Of a stretch of DNA of 47,892 nt, positions 23,600 through 31,964 are shown piece after piece. This DNA comes from a bacterium. Its GTDB lineage: Bacteria; Auribacterota; JABMQX01. How positions within the stretch are numbered: the first letter of the stretch is position 1; every line of letters begins with the position of its first letter. The stretch is taken from contig JAUYEE010000234.1 of NCBI GenBank assembly GCA_030691545.1, positions 1 through 47,892 of the forward strand, read 5' to 3'. The notes beneath the pieces are model-generated. The model saw nothing but the letters and a program-made list of their open reading frames with translations. It was not told the origin of the DNA and did no database searches. A program made the translations under genes and the position numbers.

Positions 23600-24794
23600 C
23601 GGGAGAATCTACTTCATCGGCTCCCTTCTCGGGGCCGGCGGGCAGGGCGAGGTCCACGAGGCCACGGAACGCGGAACCGGGCGGAAGATGGTCCTGAAGC
23701 TCTTCTTCGCTCGTTTCTCCGACGAGGAAACGTTCCTGAGGACCGTGTGGCTGGTCGAGCAAAACCTCTCGGCTGTCTCCCCGTTGCTGAAGGGGCCGGT
23801 GGCGTGGGTGAGAATGGATGGGCGTGTCGGCCACATCGCCCCCCGGGCGCCGGGAGTGGGTCTGGACGAGCTTCTCGAGAAGGTGTCGTGGGACTTCAAG
23901 GAGGGGATGCAGTTGGGCATCGCCATTGCCCAGGCGGTCGCCCTGTGCGAGCAGAGAGACATGGCCATGGGCGACATCGCGGCAAACAACGTCTTTGTGT
24001 TCCGGAACAGCACGCTGCAACCGAGTCTCATCGACCTCGACAATTTCGTGTACCCCTCTCTACCCGGGCCGAAAATGGCAGGCAACAAGTTGTACCTGGC
24101 CCCCGAGGTGGCGGAGGGCGAACTCCCCTCGATCGAGTCTGATCGGTACGCCCTGATGGTCCTCCTCAGCGAGGTCATTCTCCTGTCCCATCCTCTGCAT
24201 GCCGTCGGTCCCGATGAGAAGGCCTTTTCCGCCGCCCTCCGCGAAGGCATCTGGAAACAGGACCCGTCTGGGACAACGGACAAGACAGCCAAAGGGGGAT
24301 ATCCCCCGAAGGTTCTCTCCCCCTCGCTGCATCGCCTTTTCCGCAGGGCCGCGGGTCGTGACCTAGCGGCCCGGCCCCCCGCAAACGAATGGGTCGCGGA
24401 ACTGCGGCGTGCCTTCGATCAACTCTATCCCTGTCCTCACTGTCGCGCCCTGTTCGTCGTGGATACGTCAAAACACATCTGTCCTCTCTGTAAGAAGACG
24501 TTCCCCGATTTTGTCCTGGAGACCCCCGCCGGGGCGATCCGGGTGGGTTGTGGCGCCGTCCTCGTCGGGCGAGATGCACTTGGAGGAAGTGGGTGTGTCT
24601 CCCGGCATCACGCGGTCCTGCGGAAAATCGGACCCGAACTCTGGCTCGAGGACATCAGCTCGAGTGGGACTTACAGGAGACTGCCCGACGGCAGCTGGAC
24701 TCGGCTTCCTTCGCGAACGCTCGTTCTTGTGAAGGCGGACGATCTCCTGCGGTTCGGCGACGTCCAAGTCTGCGTCCGGCAACTTCCCAAATGA
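23571..24794 (+). CDS. Ser/Thr protein kinase - zinc ribbon - FHA protein
   Basis: The 407-residue protein starts at GTG 23571 after AGGAGG. The kinase domain (about 10-270) has the Gly-rich loop LGAGGQGEV, Lys in MVLKLFF, a catalytic loop MGDIAANNVFV where HRD is reduced to GD but Asp and Asn remain, LIDLDNF in place of DFG, and YLAPEV. A zinc ribbon CPHC...CPLC follows at about 287-310, then a FHA domain (about 318-405) with VLVGRDALGG and CVSRHHAVLRK, the phosphothreonine-binding core. The FHA part could recruit phosphorylated vWA or HerA partners. The departures from consensus suggest a divergent but probably active kinase. Confidence 0.85.
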   Translation: MLPRSFQASDGRIYFIGSLLGAGGQGEVHEATERGTGRKMVLKLFFARFSDEETFLRTVWLVEQNLSAVSPLLKGPVAWVRMDGRVGHIAPRAPGVGLDELLEKVSWDFKEGMQLGIAIAQAVALCEQRDMAMGDIAANNVFVFRNSTLQPSLIDLDNFVYPSLPGPKMAGNKLYLAPEVAEGELPSIESDRYALMVLLSEVILLSHPLHAVGPDEKAFSAALREGIWKQDPSGTTDKTAKGGYPPKVLSPSLHRLFRRAAGRDLAARPPANEWVAELRRAFDQLYPCPHCRALFVVDTSKHICPLCKKTFPDFVLETPAGAIRVGCGAVLVGRDALGGSGCVSRHHAVLRKIGPELWLEDISSSGTYRRLPDGSWTRLPSRTLVLVKADDLLRFGDVQVCVRQLPK

Positions 24795-24806
24795 AAGGAG
24801 AACAAC

Positions 24807-25211
24807 ATGGACAAGTTCACTCCCGAGGATCTTCGAAAGCAGCGTGAGAAACAGGAGTCTTACGCTCGAACGGTCACCGTCCGCATGATCGGGGAGACGG
24901 CGGAAGACTTAGGCGAGTTGCTCCGGGACGAGGTGTTGGAACTCTACATCGATGGCAATCCCGTCACGGTGAAGTGCGTCTCCACAAAGAAATGCGGCAA
25001 GGGACATCTCCTCGGACCCGACAATGCAGCTATGGGAGTGTGTCAGGTGGCTTCCTGTAACATCGTCATCTGTTCTCGGGAGGGATGTTCATTCGTCTGC
25101 GGACGCTGCGGAAAAACGCTGTGTGCCGCTCACGCGCACCGCTTCAAGGATGGCGAGGTCGCCTGCCCCCGATGCCGCATCCGGGGCTGGTTCAGGAGGC
25201 TCTTCTGGTGA
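24807..25211 (+). CDS. Cys/His-rich zinc protein (RING/B-box-like)
   Basis: The 134-residue protein has a coiled-coil-like N-terminus (1-35), then about 60 residues of strands, then a dense cluster of ligands: CVSTKKCGKGH, CQVASCNIVIC, GCSFVCGRCGK, LCAAHAHRF and ACPRCR. Spacing fits two or three zinc sites of RING or B-box type. The C-terminal GWFRRLFW is aromatic and basic and could touch the membrane. Ribosome site AAAGGAG precedes the ATG. The next gene starts within its stop codon. It probably links the phospho-signalling proteins to another partner. Confidence 0.7.
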   Translation: MDKFTPEDLRKQREKQESYARTVTVRMIGETAEDLGELLRDEVLELYIDGNPVTVKCVSTKKCGKGHLLGPDNAAMGVCQVASCNIVICSREGCSFVCGRCGKTLCAAHAHRFKDGEVACPRCRIRGWFRRLFW

Positions 25212-25474
25212 AGCTATTTCTTCTTGTCGCACTCCTGTTCGCGTTTCGGGCGACGCGCCGGTTCCTCTGGCGGAGAATGGATTTTTTCATCCCGTTTGTG
25301 TTGGGGTTTATCTTAGGGCTTCTGCTCCTGCCGATTCTCGCCATGGGAAACTTCCCGCGTGTGCTTCTGTTCGGTTTTCCCATTGCGACCGGCGGGATCG
25401 TCGCGACGCAAACAAGGCACTGGTTCAGGGACGTCATTGGAGGGAACGACGATGGCAAAGATGAGCATCGATGA
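25208..25474 (+). CDS. Small integral membrane protein
   Basis: The 88-residue protein starts at GTG 25208, overlapping the previous stop by 4 bases, and its end overlaps the next gene by 23 bases. Three hydrophobic segments are seen: LFLLVALLFAFRA, FFIPFVLGFILGLLLLPILA and VLLFGFPIATGGIVA. The tail DVIGGNDDGKDEHR is charged. Tight overlaps on both sides tie it to the zinc protein and the HerA ATPase, suggesting a membrane anchor for the complex. Confidence 0.65.
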   Translation: MKLFLLVALLFAFRATRRFLWRRMDFFIPFVLGFILGLLLLPILAMGNFPRVLLFGFPIATGGIVATQTRHWFRDVIGGNDDGKDEHR

Positions 25475-27497
25475 GATGGCGGATTTCTTGGGGAAAGATA
25501 ATCGTGAGGTGAGGAACCTTCTGAGGGCCTTCCTACGAAACCCCCAGCGAGCCGCGACGGTCCGCAGAGGGCTCGCCGCCCTGTGCCGGAAAGCAGGCAT
25601 CGATCCCGATGATACGCCTGCCTTCTTGCCCCCCCGTCCGGCAAGACTCCCGGAGAAAGGGATTCTCGTGGGCTCGGCCGTCGGATCCGGGCATCCCGTC
25701 CGAATCCCCCTGAGCGTGTTTCAACGGGTCTCCCTCGTCGCCGGTTCCCCCGGCAAGGGGAAAACGACCCTCGTTTTCGATATCGCGCGCCAGCTCATCG
25801 AGGCCGGGATCAAGGTCTGGGTCTTCGATTTCTCCGGCGAGTACCTGCCTCTCGCCGAAGTGTTCGGCGAGGACCGGCTCGTGTGTCTCAGCTACAAGGA
25901 TATCCGGGTGAACCCCTGGGAGGCGCAGCGGGACCCCGAGGAGCACATCGAGAACATAAGGGATATATGCTGGCAGAGTTTCTTTCTTCGGGATGGCAGC
26001 AGCCACGAGCTCACGGAACTTCTCCGAGAGATGTACGAGAAGAAAGGAGTCTTCAGCGGAGGGAAGGATTTCCCCTCCCAGAAGGATTTCGAGGAGGAAC
26101 TGAACCGGCTTGTCGCCGATCCGACCATCAAACCGGGAAGCCGACGGGCGGGATGGATCGAGTCGCTCACCCGTCTGAAAGGGGTGTTCGCTTACCTGAA
26201 GGGGTTTCGGGCAAAGACCTCCTCGGGTCTTCGCCGGCTCTTCGAGAAATCCGTCGTCATCGACGTGACCGATCTGGGAGGGGCCCCTCTCGATTTCTTC
26301 TCTCTTTTCGTGGTGAAGTTCATCGAGGACGAGAGGGCGGAGACGATCGCGCAGGAACCGGAGGCGGTCCTCATCGTCGAGGAGGCCCACCACATGTTCT
26401 CCTTCATGAAAGAGCGGCGGATGTCCATGGAGGAGCCGCTCCTCGTCCGGGGGGTGCGAAGCCTTCGAAAAAGAGGAATCGGCTGGATCATCATCGACCA
26501 GGCTCCGGCCCAGCTTCCGGCGGCCCTTCTCAGTTGCGTCGATCTGACGATCGTCTTTGGGCTTGGGGGCCCCTTCAACGTCCGCGCCGTGAAGGACATC
26601 ACCGGCATATCGGAGGAAAGGGCGATGCGCCTTGCCGAACTCAATATCCGAGAGGCGATTGTCCAGTCGGCTGAGTTCGGACCCGCGTTCCAGATCGAGA
26701 CCCCGCCCATTGTCCTTCCGGCTCGTCTTTCTCGCGAGGAGGTACGAGCTCGGATGGAGCCCGTCATCCGCGACATCTTCCCTGACGAGGCGGAGACACC
26801 CTCGGGGGAAGCGGAGAAAAAGGAATCAGACGCTGAGAAAAGACCATCTTTGCCCACATGGTTCACGTCAAAGGTCCGGCGGGTTCTCGAAAGCATTGCC
26901 GCGAATCCCTACTTCTCGGTCGAGGAACGGACGGAGGAGGTCGGGCTCGGTCTCTCCGCGGAGAACGGCGCCCGAAACGCGCTCATGTCCTACGGGTTGG
27001 TGGAGTGCGGGGGACAATTCGCCAACCGGCAGAAGTTGTACGTCCTGACGGCGAAGGGACGGGAGTGGTGCACGGCGTTGGGAATCCACGTGTACCGCTA
27101 CAAGTCGGGGATCGAGCACGAGGCATGCCTGCAGGCGGTGAAGAGGAGCCTTCTCCGTTCCTCGCCGGGAATTACCTCTTGCAAGGCCTTTTCGGTGGCA
27201 GGAGTGCAACCGGATGCCGTGCTGGGTCTCCCCAACGGCGGCCGGCTTGTGGTGCAGGTCTCCTACTCGAAGAACCATCGTGCGGAAGCCCAGAACCTTC
27301 TGCAGCTGTGTAATGCGGAGGGGATCGAGCGAGTTGTCCTATGCGGTAAGGATATCACGCACAGGGACGCGGTGAGAAAGGCTGTCAAGAGGGAGTCCAA
27401 AGGCGAAATCCCGAAAAAGCTCATCTTCATCACGGCAGAGCAGTGCCTCTCCAACAAGGTGGACTGGAAGACGCTCCTATCCGAGTTCGATGTTTAG
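25452..27497 (+). CDS. HerA-like ATPase with wHTH and degenerate PD-(D/E)XK-like domain
   Basis: The 681-residue protein starts at ATG 25452, 7 bases after GGAGG. An N-terminal helical region (1-60) may be a small DNA- or partner-binding domain. The HerA-type ATPase has Walker A GSPGKGKTT near 98-106 and Walker B VLIVEEAHHMF near 306-316. A winged helix follows (about 475-545). The C-terminal domain (about 550-681) matches the nuclease-like domain of the HerA at 8264: QPDAVLG keeps the Asp, but the acidic pair of FEIETGKS is replaced in VVQVSYSKN, leaving only the Lys. The domain may bind DNA without cutting it. It sits at the end of the kinase-phosphatase block. Confidence 0.8.
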   Translation: MAKMSIDEMADFLGKDNREVRNLLRAFLRNPQRAATVRRGLAALCRKAGIDPDDTPAFLPPRPARLPEKGILVGSAVGSGHPVRIPLSVFQRVSLVAGSPGKGKTTLVFDIARQLIEAGIKVWVFDFSGEYLPLAEVFGEDRLVCLSYKDIRVNPWEAQRDPEEHIENIRDICWQSFFLRDGSSHELTELLREMYEKKGVFSGGKDFPSQKDFEEELNRLVADPTIKPGSRRAGWIESLTRLKGVFAYLKGFRAKTSSGLRRLFEKSVVIDVTDLGGAPLDFFSLFVVKFIEDERAETIAQEPEAVLIVEEAHHMFSFMKERRMSMEEPLLVRGVRSLRKRGIGWIIIDQAPAQLPAALLSCVDLTIVFGLGGPFNVRAVKDITGISEERAMRLAELNIREAIVQSAEFGPAFQIETPPIVLPARLSREEVRARMEPVIRDIFPDEAETPSGEAEKKESDAEKRPSLPTWFTSKVRRVLESIAANPYFSVEERTEEVGLGLSAENGARNALMSYGLVECGGQFANRQKLYVLTAKGREWCTALGIHVYRYKSGIEHEACLQAVKRSLLRSSPGITSCKAFSVAGVQPDAVLGLPNGGRLVVQVSYSKNHRAEAQNLLQLCNAEGIERVVLCGKDITHRDAVRKAVKRESKGEIPKKLIFITAEQCLSNKVDWKTLLSEFDV

Positions 27498-27505
27498 CGG
27501 GGGAA

Positions 27506-28165
27506 ATGGCTATGGCAATCAAGGGTTGTCCGAGGGAAAACGATCGGGTCTCCAAAAAAGATTGCGAGGGATGCGACTGGTTGTCTGTGGGGGGTGAGAC
27601 CGCGGCTTGCACTCTTGGTCGTTCCGGCGGCGGGGGCCCCAGAGGAAGAAGGCTGCCAGTGCCCTGCATCGACGTGTCGAGAACACTCCTGCCCGGCGAG
27701 GAATCCTGGTTTCCTCCCCTTCCTACGGGAAGAGACGAGTCTCACATGCCATCGCAGGAGGCCCCTCCCGGCCTCGCAGAGGACGAGAAGGCGAGTAGGT
27801 GGAAGAGGATGTTTCTGGACGAGAAGCTGGCGGCCGTTGAAGACTCCGTTGTGAAATGCGATCCCACGCTGCCGCTGGAGCCTCCCGATATGATGGATCT
27901 GGTCGAGGCGTCGATCGAGGGGAAGTGGGTCTCCCCTTGGGAAGAGCCTGAGGAGTCTCCACCGGAAACCTCTCCGGACATCGAGGGACTCCCAATGGAT
28001 CCCGGGCCAACCCTTCCTCGTTCACCAGTTAGCCCGACGCCGCCAGGAAAGCCTCTACCTGACGATCCCTTTCTCAATCCCGAGCAGTTGACGGACCTGT
28101 TTGGCCGCCCCCTGCCGCCTCTACCGGACGAGACGGACGATGAGTTTGGCCCGGGGCTGCCCTGA
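27506..28165 (+). CDS. Cys-cluster protein with Pro-rich acidic tail
   Basis: From ATG 27506 the protein has 219 residues. The N-terminus has a Cys cluster (GCPRENDRVSKKDCEGCDW, then AACTLG) that could hold a zinc or iron-sulfur site. The remaining 160 residues are acidic and very rich in Pro and Glu, ending in short LPPLP-like segments, so mostly disordered. It starts 9 bases after the HerA stop. Pro-rich tails often bind partner domains. No family is recognised. Confidence 0.6.
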   Translation: MAMAIKGCPRENDRVSKKDCEGCDWLSVGGETAACTLGRSGGGGPRGRRLPVPCIDVSRTLLPGEESWFPPLPTGRDESHMPSQEAPPGLAEDEKASRWKRMFLDEKLAAVEDSVVKCDPTLPLEPPDMMDLVEASIEGKWVSPWEEPEESPPETSPDIEGLPMDPGPTLPRSPVSPTPPGKPLPDDPFLNPEQLTDLFGRPLPPLPDETDDEFGPGLP

Positions 28166-28181
28166 CGAAAGGAAAACACGG

Positions 28182-30443
28182 ATGACGAGGAAGAATCCAA
28201 TGAAATCAACTCTCGCACTCGCTGGCTCGGAACCTCAACCTACCGCCGATAGGCACAGTCCTGCGCCCATATATGGCGGAGACCAACTTCGGGAAGAGGT
28301 CTTACGGGCGAGGTATCTACAGAAGAACGCGCAGGGAGATGTCATCGAAACCTCGGACGAGTTGTGGCGCAGAGTTGCCATAGCCGTTGCCGCCGCGGAG
28401 AAGAACTACGGCGCCCGGAAGAGCCAGAAGTTGTGGGAAAAGAGGTTCTACACGGTCATGGCCGAGAACCGGTTTCTCCCCAACTCGCCCACTCTGTTCA
28501 GCGCTGGCCGGAAGCGTCCAATGCTCTCGGCGTGTTTTGTATTACCCGTGCCGGATTCTCTAATGGGGATCCTCCAGACAACGAAGGAGGCGGGACTCAT
28601 CCAGAAGAGCGGAGGCGGGGTCGGGTTCGATTTCTCCCGACTTCGGCCAAAAGGAGCCCGGGTGCAAAGCACCTCCGGCGTCGCCTCGGGTCCGGTGTCA
28701 TTCATGAAGGGAATCAACGCGTGGGCTCAGGTGATCAAGCAGGGCGGGTTGAGACGGGCAGCGAACATGGCCGTTCTGCGGGTGGATCATCCCGACATCG
28801 AGGAGTTCGTTGCCTGCAAACTGCACCGGATCGAGCTTCAGGCTTTCAACCTCTCTGTGGGGATCACCGATGCGTTCATGAACGCCCTCGCCCTGGGGGG
28901 AACGTATGCCATCCTCGATCCTCGCACCGGGAAAGAGGTCGGGCGAAAGGATGCAGGCATGGTCTGGAAGCAGGTCTGTGAGGCGGCCTGCAAGTGCGGA
29001 GACCCCGGCGTTCTCTTCCTGGACACGATCAATGCCTCGAATCCAACACCCCAGCTGGGCTGCTTCACGGCGACGAACCCCTGTGGGGAACAACCCCTTC
29101 TCCCCTACGAGTCCTGCAATCTGGGGTCCATCAACCTCAGCGAGATGGTCCGCAACCGGGGCGTCGACTGGGACAGGCTGCGGGAGACAACGTTCGTCGC
29201 AGTGCGCTTTCTCGATGATGTGATCGATGTCAATCACTACCCCCTTCCGCGGATCGAACGGATGACCAAGGCCAATCGGAAGATCGGTCTGGGAATTATG
29301 GGCCTCGCTCATATGCTCGTTCGACTGGGAATCCCCTACGATTCCGAGAAGGCTGTCGAGATGGCGGGAGAGGTCATGCGGTATGTCTCCGAACACGCCC
29401 TGGAGGCTTCCCGCCAACTGGCTAAGGAGCGGAAGCCCTTCCCGAATTTCGAGAAGAGCGTTTATGCGGAACGAGGGGAGCCTCCGGTTCGGAATGCGAC
29501 CCGGACGACGGTTACTCCGACAGGCACGGTCAGCATCATCGCCAACACCTCGAGCGGAATCGAACCCATCTTTTCTGTCGCGTACAAGAGGAAGGCCCTC
29601 GATAAAGAGTTCTTGGTCTTCGATCCTCTCTTCAGGGAAATGGCGGAAGCAGCTGGTGTGTCTGTTGAGGGGATCGCTCGTCAGGTCTCAGAAAGGGGCA
29701 GCGTTCAGGACATCCCCGAGGTCCCTGACGATTGGAAAGCCCTTTTCAAAACGGCTCATGAGATTCCTGCGGAGCGCCATGTGAGAATGCAGGCCGCGGT
29801 CCAACAGCATACCGACAACGCTGTTTCGAAAACAGTGAATCTGCCCCATGATGCCACGCCGACGGATGTGAGTCGGGTCTTTCTCCTCGCTCATCAGTTG
29901 CGCTGCAAGGGAATTACGGTCTTCCGGCAAAACAGCCGTGCTGGGGTTCTCGGCTCATCGGGATTCAGCGACCGTCAGTATGTCAGGATGCGAGAGAGAG
30001 CGAAGGTCACCTGTGGCCAGTCCGAGAAGTTCCGGACCGGCTGCGGCTCGCTCTATGTGCATGTTGACCGAGATGACAAGGGCATTCTGGAGGTTTTCTC
30101 GAATCTCGGAAAAGGCGGAGGATGCCCCGCCCAATCGGAGGCAACGGCGAGGCTGGTCTCGCTTTGCCTTCGGTGCGATGTGGACCCGCGCGAGGTCGTG
30201 CGGCAGCTTCAGGGCATTCGCTGCCCCACGGCGTGGAGCGGCCGGGCCGGCGGCAACTCCGTGGATGTTTCCTCCTGTCCCGACGGCATCGCCCAGGCCA
30301 TCCGGAGTATCCTGGGCGACGGTCAGGGAGAGACGTCGGAGAGTCACTGCCAAAATGTCTGCCCCCTGTGCGGCGGTGTTCGAGAACCCGGACGGTGCGG
30401 GATATGTCTCTCGTGCTGGAAGGGAGGCTGTCAACCTGCCTGA
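28182..30443 (+). CDS. nrdJ: Class II (adenosylcobalamin-dependent) ribonucleotide reductase
   Basis: The 753-residue protein reduces ribonucleotides to deoxyribonucleotides. The first redox Cys is in LSACFVLP, the radical Cys with Asn and Glu in NPCGEQPLLPYESCNLG, the partner Cys in ESCNLG, and a P-loop-like TPTGTVSIIANTSSGIEP follows. No small-subunit gene is nearby and the order fits class II enzymes. There is no N-terminal ATP cone. The C-terminus has a TSCPD domain (SSCPDGIA) and then a Cys-rich tail (CPLCGG, CGICLSC, GC) that may be a zinc ribbon or the redox-shuttle cysteines. AAAGGA precedes ATG 28182; ATG 28200 is a possible alternative. On mobile elements such enzymes raise the dNTP supply. 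Confidence 0.9.
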   Translation: MTRKNPMKSTLALAGSEPQPTADRHSPAPIYGGDQLREEVLRARYLQKNAQGDVIETSDELWRRVAIAVAAAEKNYGARKSQKLWEKRFYTVMAENRFLPNSPTLFSAGRKRPMLSACFVLPVPDSLMGILQTTKEAGLIQKSGGGVGFDFSRLRPKGARVQSTSGVASGPVSFMKGINAWAQVIKQGGLRRAANMAVLRVDHPDIEEFVACKLHRIELQAFNLSVGITDAFMNALALGGTYAILDPRTGKEVGRKDAGMVWKQVCEAACKCGDPGVLFLDTINASNPTPQLGCFTATNPCGEQPLLPYESCNLGSINLSEMVRNRGVDWDRLRETTFVAVRFLDDVIDVNHYPLPRIERMTKANRKIGLGIMGLAHMLVRLGIPYDSEKAVEMAGEVMRYVSEHALEASRQLAKERKPFPNFEKSVYAERGEPPVRNATRTTVTPTGTVSIIANTSSGIEPIFSVAYKRKALDKEFLVFDPLFREMAEAAGVSVEGIARQVSERGSVQDIPEVPDDWKALFKTAHEIPAERHVRMQAAVQQHTDNAVSKTVNLPHDATPTDVSRVFLLAHQLRCKGITVFRQNSRAGVLGSSGFSDRQYVRMRERAKVTCGQSEKFRTGCGSLYVHVDRDDKGILEVFSNLGKGGGCPAQSEATARLVSLCLRCDVDPREVVRQLQGIRCPTAWSGRAGGNSVDVSSCPDGIAQAIRSILGDGQGETSESHCQNVCPLCGGVREPGRCGICLSCWKGGCQPA

Positions 30444-30444
30444 C

Positions 30445-30720
30445 ATGAAAAAACCCGATGCCGTACGAACTGCAAAACCTCAAACCGATCCGACGAGAGA
30501 GTGCGTCATGAAAGTGGAGCTTCCGGCCATCACCCCCTATCCTGAGAGGACACAGCACATACGCCGTTTCCCTCTTGAGCCGCGAAGGCAAGTGACGAGC
30601 GTCCCTCCGGCCCAGATGGCGACTGAGCATTTCTTTGGCACGGGGGGAGCAGCCAGAGGAATTGGGCTCTCGCATTACCCAGAGAAATGGCAGTGTCGCC
30701 GAAACCAGAACATAGGATGA
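30445..30720 (+). CDS. Small hypothetical protein between RNR and radical SAM genes
   Basis: A 91-residue frame begins one base after the RNR stop codon and ends 7 bases before the radical SAM start. It is basic and Pro/Thr-rich (MKVELPAITPYPERTQHIRR), with a Gly-rich segment FFGTGGAARGIGLSHYPEKW. A second start at 30508 is possible. No family is recognised. The packing makes it likely to be a real member of the operon. Confidence 0.5.
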   Translation: MKKPDAVRTAKPQTDPTRECVMKVELPAITPYPERTQHIRRFPLEPRRQVTSVPPAQMATEHFFGTGGAARGIGLSHYPEKWQCRRNQNIG

Positions 30721-30727
30721 CATCAAG

Positions 30728-31693
30728 ATGAGAGAGTACACGACCGAATTGAAATCGGGCATCACCCGCAGCAAGGAGTTCGAGAAAAAGCGCCTTGCCT
30801 CTTACGGTGTGAACGTCGGAACGAGATGCGGAAACGGCTGCCTGTATTGCAGCACGGGGGCCGTCATGCGGATGCATCACTCGTTTGAAGACGTGGGCGA
30901 GAGTCCGTTTGGCGCAGGGTATTCGATTGTGGATTCGAACACACCCGGTCGCGTGGCTCGCGACGCCCGCCGTATGCGTCACCGTGGCACGGTCCAGCTC
31001 TGCACGACGGTAGATGCCTGGGCTCCGGAGTCGCGGCGGTACAGTCTGGGCAGGCGCTGCCTTGCCTCCATTCTCTCCCAGCCAGGATGGACTGTCCGAA
31101 TCCTCACGAAGAACGCCGAGGTTGTGGAGGATTTTGATCTCGTCCGCCAACATGCTGACCGCGTGCTCGTTGGATTGAGCATCACGGCGACGCCAGAAAA
31201 AGGCGCCGTCATGTCGGTCATTGAACCCAATGCCTCGCCGAATCACGATCGCCTGCAAGTGCTGAAAAAAGCTCACGAGATGGGACTCCGAACCTACGCG
31301 ATGTTCTGTCCGTTGCTTCCAGGCATCGCGCATCACCCGGATCAGATCGAGAAACTGATTCGATTCGCTGTGGAGTTCGGGGCCGAGGAGGTCTTCGTCG
31401 AGGCGGTGAATGCCCGTGGACCGGGATTGCGGATGACGCAGGAAGCCTTGGAGGCGGCAGGACACGTCGCCGAGGCCGAGGCAATCGGAGGAATCCGAAA
31501 AAGGGAGAATTGGTCCCGATATGTTGTCGATTTGATTCGCGCGGTGCAACAGGCCATGCGAGACGTGTTCGAAGTTGATCGTCTGCGATTCCTGCTCTAC
31601 CCGTCGCAACTGTCGCCAGAGCATGTGAACCAAATCGAGCAGGATGATGCGGGGGTTGTTTGGCTCCGTCGTCGTGGAAACGGGACCACGTGA
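30728..31693 (+). CDS. Radical SAM protein, SplB (spore photoproduct lyase)-like
   Basis: The 321-residue protein has the CxxxCxxC cluster CGNGCLYC at about 36-43, which binds the SAM-cleaving 4Fe-4S cluster. Later strands include VRILTKNAEVVEDFDLV and VLVGLSITATPE, which resemble the SplB/COG1533 group of DNA-repair-like radical SAM enzymes. The C-terminal half is helical. Substrate cannot be told. It ends the + strand series after the ribonucleotide reductase, so a role in nucleotide or DNA metabolism, or in activating a partner, is plausible. Confidence 0.75.
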   Translation: MREYTTELKSGITRSKEFEKKRLASYGVNVGTRCGNGCLYCSTGAVMRMHHSFEDVGESPFGAGYSIVDSNTPGRVARDARRMRHRGTVQLCTTVDAWAPESRRYSLGRRCLASILSQPGWTVRILTKNAEVVEDFDLVRQHADRVLVGLSITATPEKGAVMSVIEPNASPNHDRLQVLKKAHEMGLRTYAMFCPLLPGIAHHPDQIEKLIRFAVEFGAEEVFVEAVNARGPGLRMTQEALEAAGHVAEAEAIGGIRKRENWSRYVVDLIRAVQQAMRDVFEVDRLRFLLYPSQLSPEHVNQIEQDDAGVVWLRRRGNGTT

Positions 31694-31751
31694 CGGACCT
31701 GTCGCTTTGCCCGTCCAAGACAATTCAGAGTGGACTTCTTATCTCCCCTTG

Positions 31752-31964
31752 ATGAAGGCAAAGGACCCTGGAACCGTGAAGAAGTATTTGAAATGTGAAG
31801 AGGTCGCTGAGATGCTCCAGCTTTCTCCCAAGACGATCTACAACATGGTCTTTCAGGGTCGGATTCCATGCATTAGGTTGAGCAACAAGTGCGTCCGTTT
31901 TGACCCCGTAGAACTCGAGAGGTGGCTGAACAGGAAAACGCAGAAAGACTTATCGCTCAGCTGA
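31752..31964 (+). CDS. Excisionase-like HTH_17 (MerR-type) DNA-binding protein
   Basis: The 70-residue protein has YLKCEEVAEMLQLSPKTIYN followed by IPCIRLSNKCVRFDPVELERWL, the typical helix-turn-helix-wing of the HTH_17/excisionase family. A GTG at about 31778 (VKKYLKC) is an alternative start with an AAAGGA upstream. Its 3' end overlaps the integrase gene by 8 bases, convergently. Together they form the usual integrase-excisionase pair of an integrative element. Confidence 0.75.
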   Translation: MKAKDPGTVKKYLKCEEVAEMLQLSPKTIYNMVFQGRIPCIRLSNKCVRFDPVELERWLNRKTQKDLSLS

